Below are positions 51,482 through 60,747 of a stretch of 64,000 nucleotides of DNA, one piece after another. The DNA lies in contig NZ_JAHVJQ010000004.1 in NCBI RefSeq assembly GCF_019801145.1, positions 124,001-188,000 on the forward strand. Reading direction: 5' to 3'. Origin of the DNA: Leisingera aquaemixtae (GTDB lineage Bacteria; Pseudomonadota; Alphaproteobacteria; Rhodobacterales; Rhodobacteraceae). The position numbers were made by a program, and so were the translations under genes. The notes under the pieces are model-generated. The model was not told the DNA's origin. It saw only the letters and a list, made by a program, of their open reading frames with translations, and made no database searches. Position 1 is the first letter of the stretch, and every line of letters starts with the position of its first letter.

Positions 51482-52603
51482 ATGACCGATCCCTCCCACG
51501 ACCACGCAGGCCTCAGCGATACCTTCGCCTCGCGCCGGTATTTCAAGAAGTTCGAGACCATCATCCGGCATCTGACCCGGGTGGCGGCGGCGATGCAGGC
51601 GGAGGGGCGGCTGTCGAAATCTGATGTGAAGGTGCTGACCGCCTACCTGATGCGGCTCAATTTCACCTTCCGCGCGCTCTCCATGAAATACCTGATGGCG
51701 GGGCGCGATACCGGGCGGTTTTTCGGCAGCCTGGCGATGGACAAGCGCGACAGCGGCTTTCCAGTCGCCGCCGAACTCATGACCATGGCCAACGACGCCC
51801 AGCAGGCGGAACGGCATCTGGCCAATATGGCCAGCGAGGCGCAGTTGAAGGACGATATGGTGCGCACCATCATCTCGGACCGGGCGGTGCCGGCAAAGCT
51901 GCAGTTCGCCCTGTCGCAGCGGCTTTACTATCAGGAGCTGCTGAAGGGGCAGCTGTTCTGGGTCCAGAACGATCCGGTTTGCGAATGGCTGGAAAACATC
52001 GGCGAGCGGCGGCGGCGCTTCCTGCTGCATTGGGCGGCCTATGACAGCCAGGTGAATCTGCCGGTGATCTACCTGATGGAGCTGGAGGACAGCGGCAAGG
52101 TGGCGCTGCCCAAGGACGAGCGGCGCTGGCCGGAAGTGCAGGCGCATCTGATGGCGCAGGCCTTGGCGGGGCTGAAGCTGGTGACGATTGCCAAGGGGTT
52201 TGACGAGGATTTCGGCGACCTCCATCCCAAGCATCTGCGCCGCTACCACGTCGGGCCGATGTATTCCTCTGCCTATACCGAGCAGTCCGGCCCGCTGCAC
52301 CGGGTGCTGGAGGAGGCGGAGGCGCCCGCGGGCCAGGACTGGGCGCTGGCCTGGACGCTGGAGGAGCTGGAAAGCGAAGATGTGCGCGAGGAGCGCGCGG
52401 GCTGGTTCGGCACCGTGGAGCGGGAGATCTTTGCGCTCGACCCCTTTGGCGGGCGCGGCGCTGATACCGGAGCGACCCGGACCCAGCGCGCGATCATCCT
52501 GCCGCAGCGCCCGTTCCAGGTGCTGGCAGAGCTGGACCCGCCGGGGTTCGGCGATGTGCAGAAGTTCGTGGTCAGCGACGCCGGGCAGGTGCTGCGGTAT
52601 TGA
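51482..52603 (+). CDS. Uncharacterised helical protein of the 50-57.8 kb cluster
   Basis: A 373-residue soluble protein, mainly alpha-helical, with no signal peptide or membrane segment. Conserved-looking stretches are YFKKFETIIRHLTRVAAAMQ, KVLTAYLMRLNFTFRALSMK and KLQFALSQRLYYQELLKGQLF. It contains no known catalytic motif. I do not recognise the family. GGGGAG precedes the ATG. It lies between the coiled-coil gene and the AAA ATPase, so it is likely a partner or adaptor of them. Confidence 0.6.
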   Translation: MTDPSHDHAGLSDTFASRRYFKKFETIIRHLTRVAAAMQAEGRLSKSDVKVLTAYLMRLNFTFRALSMKYLMAGRDTGRFFGSLAMDKRDSGFPVAAELMTMANDAQQAERHLANMASEAQLKDDMVRTIISDRAVPAKLQFALSQRLYYQELLKGQLFWVQNDPVCEWLENIGERRRRFLLHWAAYDSQVNLPVIYLMELEDSGKVALPKDERRWPEVQAHLMAQALAGLKLVTIAKGFDEDFGDLHPKHLRRYHVGPMYSSAYTEQSGPLHRVLEEAEAPAGQDWALAWTLEELESEDVREERAGWFGTVEREIFALDPFGGRGADTGATRTQRAIILPQRPFQVLAELDPPGFGDVQKFVVSDAGQVLRY

Positions 52604-52642
52604 GCGCCGGCGCGTGTTGCCGGCTGCAGAAGCCCCCCTCTC

Positions 52643-52696
52643 GGCGGCAAAGCCGCCTGCCGGGCAGCGGGCCGGGAGTATTTTTGGAAAGATGAA
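52643..52696 (+). repeat. Dispersed intergenic motif, copy 2 (hairpin plus GAGTATTTTT...GGAAAGATGAA)
   Basis: A GGCGGC-AAA-GCCGCC hairpin (52643-52657) is followed by GAGTATTTTT and GGAAAGATGAA (52676-52696), as at 37542-37587. Here the ATG in the motif does not start a gene; the AAA gene has its own site 47 bases on. Confidence 0.6.
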
Positions 52697-52742
52697 AGCG
52701 GGTTGGATTTTAGGCCCGCAAGCGACGGATTGAGAGGAAGAG

Positions 52743-54680
52743 ATGAGCATTTCAGGCAATCAGATGGAGCTGCGGGAAGAGGACATCCGCAAGCATTACG
52801 CGGCTGCGGCGGCGATGCTGGAGGGGTTTGACCACACCCCGCGCATTGCCAAGCCGAAGGTGGAGGGCAAGGCGCCGGAACGCTCGCCCGGGATTGCCCG
52901 CACCCGCCGCTTCCGCTCCACCACGCCCGGGCTGGTCACACGCTCCACCGCGCGGCCCGAAGGGGTGCATCTGATTGCCCGTATCGAGGCCTCGGATGAA
53001 GATGATCCGCTGACCTCGCCCCTGCAGGCGACCTTGCAGCACGCCTTGCGCCGGGCGCTGGCGGTCTCCTTGGCGATGGGGGAGGCTTATGCGGATGTGT
53101 CCGGCCTGGCGGATCTGAAGCGGGCCAATTTGGCCGGGTCCCTGGATGCGGCGCGCAAGGGGGAGTTCACCGAACTGCTGGCCGCCGAGGCGCTGATTGC
53201 GGCGCATGTGTTTGCCAATGCCGCGGCCTATCTGCTGGCACCGCACGGCAGCGAGACGCAGGCCGAGGTGGGCGAGGCGGAGGAGCTGCTGACGGATAAC
53301 GCGCCGCTGGCCCTGCACGGGGCGCTGTGGGAGCTGGACCAGAAGCTGGCGCTGCATGCCCCCGATGATGCGCATCTGATTGCGGCCACGGCGGCCTATG
53401 CCGAGCAGCTGATGGAAAAGGCGGCCTTGCGCGCCCAGACTGCGCCGCGGCTGGAAGCGTTCACTGCTGCCGCCTGGCGGGTGGAGGCGGATGACCTCAC
53501 CATCAGCGGCTTTGAACCGGCGGCCAAGGCAAAGTCCACAACGCTCACCATGGCGTTCAAGAAACCGCATGAGGTGGTTGGCAACCATATCGCCAAGTAC
53601 CAGGCCTTAAGACTCTCCAAGATGCTGATGGCCTATGATTTCGACCGCCGTCTGAACCCGTTTGCGGAGATGGGCGGCTTTATCTTCACCTTCATGGGCG
53701 ATGGCAAGCCGGGCACCGGCAAGACGACGCTCATTCAGATGATGGCGGGGCTGATCCATGATTATTGCCAGAATGCGGGCTACGCCTTCCGCTATCAGAA
53801 CTTCGGCATCGACAATATCGACAGCTATCAGGGCAAGTCGGGGCAGAACGCCAAGTCTTTCATCCAGAACGTGATTGACCCGGGTGTCATCGGCTTCGGC
53901 ACCATCGACGACATCGACCAGATCGCGGGCAAGCGCGGCGACCGGCAGTCCAGCGCCGGCCAGCAGGAGGTGACCGCTGTGTTCATGGAGGCCTTTGCCG
54001 GCGCCAATACCGTGGTGCGCGGCAACTGCACCTTTGGCATGTTCTCCAACTACCCGGAGAATGTGGACGACGCCCTGCGCCAGCGGGCCGGCGCGCGGTT
54101 CCTGGTGGACGGGCCGCAGACGCGGGAGGATTACATCGACATCCTGACGCTCTTGATGGGCAAGAACCATGCGATCCCGCTGGGCGAGCATGACCTCTAT
54201 GGCGCGCAGGAGATCAAGAAGGCGGTTGCGCGGTCGTTTGAGGCGCACAACCGCCCGCAGGAGCCGGGGCTGATGGAGGTCTTTGGCCGGGTGCATGACC
54301 AGATTGGCGCGCTGGATGATCTGGCCAAGCTGGGCACGTACCTCAAGGCGATCCAGCAGGCGGATGAGCGCTTTACCGGCCGCGCCATCAAGAACATCAC
54401 CGATGCAGTCAAGGTCCGGGCGATGGATTTCGAGCTGCCGGATGAATGGATGGAGAACCCGGAGCTGTTCCTGTTCAAGGACTACGAGACCAAATCCGCG
54501 ATGATTGCGGAGCTGCGGGTGCCGATCACGGTCGACATGGTGGTGCAGGAGATCAACCGCTACGCCGACAGCGAGTTCCGCTATGCCGACAAGTCAGATG
54601 AGGTGGCGATTGAGAACATGGTGCGCGATTTCGGGCGTCAGGAAGAGGCCAAGCGGCGGTATCTGGAGGGGCAGGGGTGA
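52743..54680 (+). CDS. AAA-type ATPase of the uncharacterised cluster
   Basis: A 645-residue protein. Residues 1-280 are a helical, acidic domain without known motifs. The ATPase core follows: Walker A GDGKPGTGKTTLIQM (about 319-333), Walker B FGTIDDIDQI (about 383-392) with two acidic residues, a sensor-1-like GMFSNYPENVDD and an arginine finger in ALRQRAGARFLVDGP. The C-terminal lid helices (TYLKAIQQADERFTGRAIK) and about 80 further residues complete it. It has no protease, HNH or membrane part, so it is probably a remodelling ATPase. It ends in a GTGA overlap with a lower-G+C gene. Confidence 0.75.
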   Translation: MSISGNQMELREEDIRKHYAAAAAMLEGFDHTPRIAKPKVEGKAPERSPGIARTRRFRSTTPGLVTRSTARPEGVHLIARIEASDEDDPLTSPLQATLQHALRRALAVSLAMGEAYADVSGLADLKRANLAGSLDAARKGEFTELLAAEALIAAHVFANAAAYLLAPHGSETQAEVGEAEELLTDNAPLALHGALWELDQKLALHAPDDAHLIAATAAYAEQLMEKAALRAQTAPRLEAFTAAAWRVEADDLTISGFEPAAKAKSTTLTMAFKKPHEVVGNHIAKYQALRLSKMLMAYDFDRRLNPFAEMGGFIFTFMGDGKPGTGKTTLIQMMAGLIHDYCQNAGYAFRYQNFGIDNIDSYQGKSGQNAKSFIQNVIDPGVIGFGTIDDIDQIAGKRGDRQSSAGQQEVTAVFMEAFAGANTVVRGNCTFGMFSNYPENVDDALRQRAGARFLVDGPQTREDYIDILTLLMGKNHAIPLGEHDLYGAQEIKKAVARSFEAHNRPQEPGLMEVFGRVHDQIGALDDLAKLGTYLKAIQQADERFTGRAIKNITDAVKVRAMDFELPDEWMENPELFLFKDYETKSAMIAELRVPITVDMVVQEINRYADSEFRYADKSDEVAIENMVRDFGRQEEAKRRYLEGQG

Positions 54681-55297
54681 ACTTTCAAGACTGTGTTGAA
54701 ATTCTACGGAATCTCTCGTTGGCGTTATCGGCCCCAACCGCCGCATTCATTGCATGGAAGGGGTTAGAGTCCTGGAAATACGAAAAAAAATGGCAAAAAG
54801 ATGTTGAATTAAGCGAGGATCTTTTAGTTTTAATGTACCAAAGGCGGGATGCCATACGGGACATCCGTCAACCGTACGTGTCATTCCGTCCCGCCACTCA
54901 TGATGAAAGTGGAAAAGAGATAGTTGACCAAGAGCACGCGCAGTTCAAAGGCCAGGTCGACTACTTTCAATCGCGAGTAAACAAACTGGATCAAATAAGG
55001 TCTGAAATTTATGCTAAGCGTCTACGTGCAACGGTAATTTGGGGAGAAAAACTGAATGAACTTCTGGAGCAAGTTTTTGCTCTGGAACAGAAGCTCATTC
55101 TGAACTTGAGGAGGCATATTCGGTCTCTGAATCCGCATTTGTCGCACGCTCAACGGGAGGCGGCAGCCAAGCATGAAGAAACTCTGGAAGTGATTTTCGG
55201 TGACGGAGATGAGGAGGATGTCTTCTACTCCAAATACGAAAAGCACTTTGCACTGGTAGAAGACTACCTGCGTCAGAAATTGAAAGAAGCTGCATGA
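54677..55297 (+). CDS. Membrane-anchored coiled-coil protein of unknown function, lower G+C
   Basis: A 206-residue protein with one hydrophobic stretch near the start (NLSLALSAPTAAFIAWKG, about residues 12-29) and then charged helices with a heptad look (residues 95-150), ending acidic and then basic. Codon use and base composition are clearly A+T-richer than both neighbours. It begins at a GTG overlapping the AAA gene (GTGA) and ends overlapping the next ATG (ATGA), so it was fitted into an operon without breaking coupling. I do not recognise the family. Confidence 0.6.
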   Translation: MNFQDCVEILRNLSLALSAPTAAFIAWKGLESWKYEKKWQKDVELSEDLLVLMYQRRDAIRDIRQPYVSFRPATHDESGKEIVDQEHAQFKGQVDYFQSRVNKLDQIRSEIYAKRLRATVIWGEKLNELLEQVFALEQKLILNLRRHIRSLNPHLSHAQREAAAKHEETLEVIFGDGDEEDVFYSKYEKHFALVEDYLRQKLKEAA

Positions 55298-56655
55298 AAC
55301 GCCTCATCCAGCATGGCCTGATGTTCGGCAATCTCTTCCATGTGGCCTCGCCCGCGCTGGTGGAGCGGTATAACCGCGCGCTGAAGCATCTGACCGGCAA
55401 GACCACGCAACTCACGGATTTCCACGTCGATATCTCGGGCTTTTCGCCGGAGATCGGGGATGAGCTGGGGGATGATCACTATCTGAACCATGCAGGCGTG
55501 AACCGGCAGTTCATATTGCTCAGTACCGAGCAGAAGCGCTGCCCGCTGCTTCACGTGAAATTCTCCACCAGCCGGGACATCCTGCGCCGGTTCATCGAAG
55601 TGAATGAACGCCAGCTGTTTGCGCTGACCGCGACCGATGCCGTTGCGGGGGAACTGGTGAATTCGGTGTTTGAGGTGTCCTCGCCCGCGCGCCTGTTCGA
55701 CATCCGGCAGGTGCGGATCGAGGCGGATACCACCCGCGGCACGCTGCGCCATGCGGACCAATTGGCGGAGCTGGTGGAGCGGTTCAAGACCGGGGAGGAT
55801 GCCTGGTTTGACGACGGTCTGATCGAAAAGATGATCCGGACGGCGGAACAGACCGGCGATGTGACCCGCAATCCGGTGCATCTGGAGCATGAGGTCTTTG
55901 AGCAGGGCAATTTCTGGACTGCGCATTTTGGCGGGCTGTACCTGTTTCAGGACGTGGAGCACCCGGCGGTGATTGCCAGCGGGGCAAAGCCCGAGGGCGT
56001 GCCGCTGCGCCATGTGTTTGACCTGACCCAGCGCAATGCCATTGCCAAGTTCCTGGAGCTGAACGGGCTGGCAGAGCCGGTGATCCGCGCGCGCGGCGTC
56101 GATGGCGCGGCGATCCTGCGGCAGAAGATGGGGTTCCTGGCGGTGTCCGTGCTGACGGAGAAGGGCCGGGACCTGACCGGCCTGTCGCGGTCGGACCTGC
56201 GGCGGATGGCGGCGCGGCATGCAGAGGAGCTGCCCGAAGAATTCGAAGGGCTGGCGGCGCTGGTGCGCTGGGCCGAGGGCGGCGGCAAGTGGCCGCGGAT
56301 CACCTCGGACCATCCGGCCTATTTCTATAGCCTCAGGGCGTCGGACACGCCTTGCCGCGATCTGGTCAACATGCTGCTGGCAGAGTTGAGCCCGCATGAC
56401 TTCCGCCAGATGTTCATCTGCCACAAGGAGGAATTCTACCGCCAGTACCGCGGTTGGCCGGAAACCAAGAAGGCCTATGCAGCGGAGTTTCTGGCGCGGG
56501 AGTATGCGGTGGACAAGGCCGGCGCGCGCGCCGCACTTTTCGGGCATGAGCCGGATATGGAGGGGCGGATGCCGAAGCTGCCGCGGAACCGGCGCAAGGC
56601 GGTGGTTGACCGGGTCGGCCCCTGGGGGGCTGTGGACCGGGTGAGGGGGCGTTAG
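55294..56655 (+). CDS. Uncharacterised conserved protein (DUF6638-like, from memory)
   Basis: A 453-residue soluble protein starting MKRLIQHGLMFGNLFHVASP. Recognisable stretches include YLNHAGVNRQFILLSTEQK, WFDDGLIEKMIRTAEQTGD and HDFRQMFICHKEEFYRQY. No catalytic motif is evident. I associate it with the DUF6638 family seen next to this AAA gene in roseobacters, but that is a memory, not a search. It overlaps the upstream low-G+C gene by ATGA and is followed by a structured intergenic element. Confidence 0.6.
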   Translation: MKRLIQHGLMFGNLFHVASPALVERYNRALKHLTGKTTQLTDFHVDISGFSPEIGDELGDDHYLNHAGVNRQFILLSTEQKRCPLLHVKFSTSRDILRRFIEVNERQLFALTATDAVAGELVNSVFEVSSPARLFDIRQVRIEADTTRGTLRHADQLAELVERFKTGEDAWFDDGLIEKMIRTAEQTGDVTRNPVHLEHEVFEQGNFWTAHFGGLYLFQDVEHPAVIASGAKPEGVPLRHVFDLTQRNAIAKFLELNGLAEPVIRARGVDGAAILRQKMGFLAVSVLTEKGRDLTGLSRSDLRRMAARHAEELPEEFEGLAALVRWAEGGGKWPRITSDHPAYFYSLRASDTPCRDLVNMLLAELSPHDFRQMFICHKEEFYRQYRGWPETKKAYAAEFLAREYAVDKAGARAALFGHEPDMEGRMPKLPRNRRKAVVDRVGPWGAVDRVRGR

Positions 56656-56704
56656 AGATGACACTGTGTAAGAAGCATCTTTCTTCCCGGGTTGCTTGCA
56701 GCCC

Positions 56705-56800
56705 GGTTCGCGCCCGTCCCCGCCCCCGTCATGCCGGAGGCGTGCTTTCAGCACGACGGCGGGCGCGAATTGCGCCCCCCCTCGGAGACGGGCGCGAACC
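56705..56800. repeat. Cloverleaf-like inverted-repeat element
   Basis: Outer arms GGTTCGCGCCCGTC (56705-56718) and GACGGGCGCGAACC (56787-56800) are perfect 14-base complements. Inside are two perfect hairpins, CGTGCT-TTC-AGCACG (56741-56755) and GGGCGC-GAATT-GCGCCC (56761-56777). There is no T tract and no open frame of note. It lies between the DUF6638-like gene and the small membrane-protein gene. Confidence 0.65.
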
Positions 56801-56843
56801 TCCGTTATGGGATGCTTGGCCTGCACCGCAGGAGGCTTGCTGA

Positions 56844-57110
56844 ATGTTCGGCTTTATCCGCCTTGCCTTGATCCTTCTGGTGGTGCTGACCGTGGTCTAC
56901 GCTGCGGTTTCGCTGTACTCGCGCGAGATGCGGCGGCTGAAGCTGAAGCGGCGCTGGAAAGAGAAGGGGTTGACCGGCGACCGTGCGGCCTTCATCCAGC
57001 GGGGGCTGAAGCAATACGACAATTCGTTCCGGCGCAAGCTGATCCTCTTGGTCTATATCATCCCGCTGGGGGCGCTGGCGCTCCTGATCTACGTCATTAA
57101 CTTCATGTGA
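56844..57110 (+). CDS. Small two-helix membrane protein of the cluster
   Basis: An 88-residue protein with a helix at each end (FIRLALILLVVLTVVYAAVSLY and LILLVYIIPLGALALLIYVI) and a basic middle (MRRLKLKRRWKEKG) that must lie on the cytoplasmic face. Function unknown. The next gene follows after 12 bases on the same strand; both are membrane proteins and probably act together. Confidence 0.65.
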   Translation: MFGFIRLALILLVVLTVVYAAVSLYSREMRRLKLKRRWKEKGLTGDRAAFIQRGLKQYDNSFRRKLILLVYIIPLGALALLIYVINFM

Positions 57111-57121
57111 GGTCCACCCCA

Positions 57122-57766
57122 ATGCGTTTCATCAAATGGGCTTTCCTGATTACCTTCTGGGTGCTGTTCGGCGCCTTCCTGCATTACACGCTGCCGCAGT
57201 ACGACGTGGTGCGGATCGTCAACACCTATGAGGAGCGGCAGGAGCTGAACGACTGGACCCGGATCTTCTGGTCCAAGCCGGACGACCAGTCGGCAGAGCT
57301 GATCAACCGCGATGTCCAGTTCATCCAGGCGGTGCGCGGCAACGGCCGCAACATGGTCTACCGCAACGAGGATACCGGCTGGAACTGGCCGCCCTATTTC
57401 AAGTTCGACACCGCGAACCTATACACGGACGCCAATGACAGCATCTCGACCAAGGCAAACCCAGAGTGGGTGGCGGTGCTGCATTACGGCTGGCGCAACG
57501 AGTTCCTGTCGATCTTCCCCAATGCGGTGACGATCAAGCCGGTGGCGGGGCCGGAGGACAAGCCAACGAACTGGTTCTCGATCATCTTCCTGGTGCTGCT
57601 GGCGGCGCTTCTGTGGGCGATTTATGTGCGCTGGCGCCGGTTCCGGCAGGCGCGGATCGATCCGATGATCGAAAGTGCCGAGGACAGCCTCTATGCGGCG
57701 GGCGATGCCATTGCCGAGCGCAAGGGCCGGTTCCGCCGCTGGCTGGATACCTGGAAATCGAAGTGA
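57122..57766 (+). CDS. DUF1523 family membrane protein
   Basis: A 214-residue protein with an N-terminal helix (WAFLITFWVLFGAFLHYTLP) and a second at about residues 150-170 (IIFLVLLAALLWAIYVRW). The periplasmic segment between them has the family pattern TLPQYDVVRIVNTYEERQE, GWNWPPYFKFDTANLY and VLHYGWRNEFLSIFPNA. The function of DUF1523 is unknown. The ATG at 57122 with GAGG before it is preferred over an overlapping GTG five codons upstream. A terminator ends the cluster after it. Confidence 0.75.
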   Translation: MRFIKWAFLITFWVLFGAFLHYTLPQYDVVRIVNTYEERQELNDWTRIFWSKPDDQSAELINRDVQFIQAVRGNGRNMVYRNEDTGWNWPPYFKFDTANLYTDANDSISTKANPEWVAVLHYGWRNEFLSIFPNAVTIKPVAGPEDKPTNWFSIIFLVLLAALLWAIYVRWRRFRQARIDPMIESAEDSLYAAGDAIAERKGRFRRWLDTWKSK

Positions 57767-57812
57767 CGAGAGGGGCCGCCGGATCGGCGGCTCTGAAAGA
57801 CACAAGCGGATG

Positions 57813-57840
57813 CGCGGGCCTGAACGGGTCCGCGTTTTTA
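57813..57840 (+). terminator. Rho-independent terminator ending the uncharacterised cluster
   Basis: CGCGGGCC (57813-57820) pairs with GGTCCGCG (57827-57834) with one G-T pair, then TTTTTATT. It lies 47 bases after the DUF1523 stop and reaches the end of the convergent TetR gene. Confidence 0.85.
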
Positions 57841-58389
57841 TTCGATACGGTCGAGCACCCAGTCCAGTGCCGGGGTGAAGTCGTCATCCGAAAGCGCCCC
57901 GCGTGGTGCCGCAGCGGCGGCAAAGGCAAAGCCGTGTGTGTAATCCACCAGCAGGCAGAGTAGGGTGCGGGCCTTTGCGCCGGTCACGCCTGCGGCTGCA
58001 ATTTCCGCCTCGATGAGCTGCGTCAGCCTTGTCAGGGAGGGGCCAATCAAGGACGGGTTTTCCAGGATGCATTTCGCCAGCTCCGGGTGCCGGGTCACCT
58101 GGGCGCAATAGCGGGTCATCAGGCCGCGCAGCCGCAGTTTGGGTGTTGACGCTTCTGATGGTGCATCCGCACCTTCAAACGCAATGGCGACAAGGGATGT
58201 AATCATCTCGTCTCTGGTGCCGGCGTGATGGGCAACGGCCATCGGGGTGACGCCAAGCGCCGCTGCCAGTGCTTTGAAGGTGAGGGCCTTGCTGCCGCCC
58301 TCGTCGAGCAGCTGCAGGGCTTTTTCCAGCACATCATTCTTGCTGAGGGTGCGGCTGCCCTTGGGAGGGCGCCCCATGCGCGGGGGCAT
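57838..58389 (-). CDS. TetR-family transcriptional repressor
   Basis: A 183-residue regulator with N-terminal helix-turn-helix (LEKALQLLDEGGSKALTFKAL then AAALGVTPMAVAHHAGTRDEM, residues 20-62) and a ligand domain of the TetR_C type. It lies three bases after the reductase gene on the same strand. The perfect palindrome upstream of that gene is the likely operator, making this an autoregulated two-gene unit. The ligand is unknown. Confidence 0.88.
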   Translation of the reverse strand: MPPRMGRPPKGSRTLSKNDVLEKALQLLDEGGSKALTFKALAAALGVTPMAVAHHAGTRDEMITSLVAIAFEGADAPSEASTPKLRLRGLMTRYCAQVTRHPELAKCILENPSLIGPSLTRLTQLIEAEIAAAGVTGAKARTLLCLLVDYTHGFAFAAAAAPRGALSDDDFTPALDWVLDRIE

Positions 58390-58392
58390 TGG

Positions 58393-58929
58393 TCAGGCCA
58401 CCCGGAACGTGGTTTGGACCATGCCGGTGGGCAGAATACGGGAGCTTGCCACCTGGAGGTCGATGTCCTTGTCCAGACTGCCGAACAGGGGGATGCCGCT
58501 GCCGATCAGGATCGGAACCGTTGTGATGGTCAGATCGGCGATCAGCCCCTGGCGCAGGAAGGACTGCACCATCCGGCCGCCGTCGATATAGGCGCGGGTC
58601 CAGCCCTGCTGTTGCAGTTCCTTCATCAGCTTTGCGGGTGCTGCGGTGCTGAGGCGTACTTTGTCCTTCAGCTCTTCGGGAATGTCCTGTTCGGTCAGGC
58701 TGCTGCTGAGGACCACAACCGGCTTGGTGTAGGGCCAATGGCCGAACCCCAGCAGAGTGCGGAATGATCCTGTTCCCATGACCAGCCCGTCGACGCTGTC
58801 CATGAAGGCCGCAAAGCCGCCATCGTCATCTTCGGCAACGGGCTGTTTGTGCAGCCAATCCAGTGAATGGTCCTGGCGGGCCACGAAGCCGTCGAGGCTG
58901 GTGGCGATGAAGACGTGGCCTGTGGTCAT
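58393..58929 (-). CDS. RibD-C/dihydrofolate-reductase-like protein
   Basis: A 178-residue protein of the RibD C-terminal reductase fold: HVFIATSLDGFVARQDHSLDWL at the start, GLVMGTGSFRTLL in the middle and AYIDGGRMVQSFLRQGLI with TVPILIGSGIPLFG at the end. Members reduce folate- or pterin/flavin-like substrates with NADPH; this one is not a housekeeping DHFR. AGGAGA precedes the ATG. It is co-transcribed with the TetR gene and probably repressed by it. Confidence 0.85.
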   Translation of the reverse strand: MTTGHVFIATSLDGFVARQDHSLDWLHKQPVAEDDDGGFAAFMDSVDGLVMGTGSFRTLLGFGHWPYTKPVVVLSSSLTEQDIPEELKDKVRLSTAAPAKLMKELQQQGWTRAYIDGGRMVQSFLRQGLIADLTITTVPILIGSGIPLFGSLDKDIDLQVASSRILPTGMVQTTFRVA

Positions 58930-58951
58930 AGGATTCTCCTGGGGACCATTA

Positions 58952-58970
58952 AACTATATGACATATAGTT
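58952..58970. promoter_or_regulatory. TetR-type operator AACTATATG-A-CATATAGTT
   Basis: A perfect 9-1-9 palindrome 22 bases upstream of the reductase start. Its length, A+T-rich core and position match operators bound by TetR-family repressors such as the one encoded in the same transcript. Confidence 0.75.
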
Positions 58971-59214
58971 AAATGCATTTCACCATCCAAGGCGCCGGCG
59001 CAAGACTCCCTGCGTGCGAATCGATTCGGTGTGCCTAGCAGCTGGTAACCGCATGAAAGATAAGCGCTTGCCGCAAACAGGCTGGCGGATGCCGGTTTGA
59101 GATTCTGGACATCCCTGTCCCTCCTGGCACGGCAAACATGCATGTCTTTTTCCGGTTTTCGCGGGTCGGATTTGTCTCCGCTTGAGGGCCGGGATTAGGG
59201 CAATTTGCGCCTCA

Positions 59215-60743
<1,529 letters not shown>

Positions 60744-60747
60744 GCGC

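Noticed and set aside
51306-51485. Possible 59-codon gene after the small membrane protein
   Set aside because: Most of it is the GC-rich hairpin element read as Gly/Ala/Arg; it overlaps the next start and shows no conserved features.
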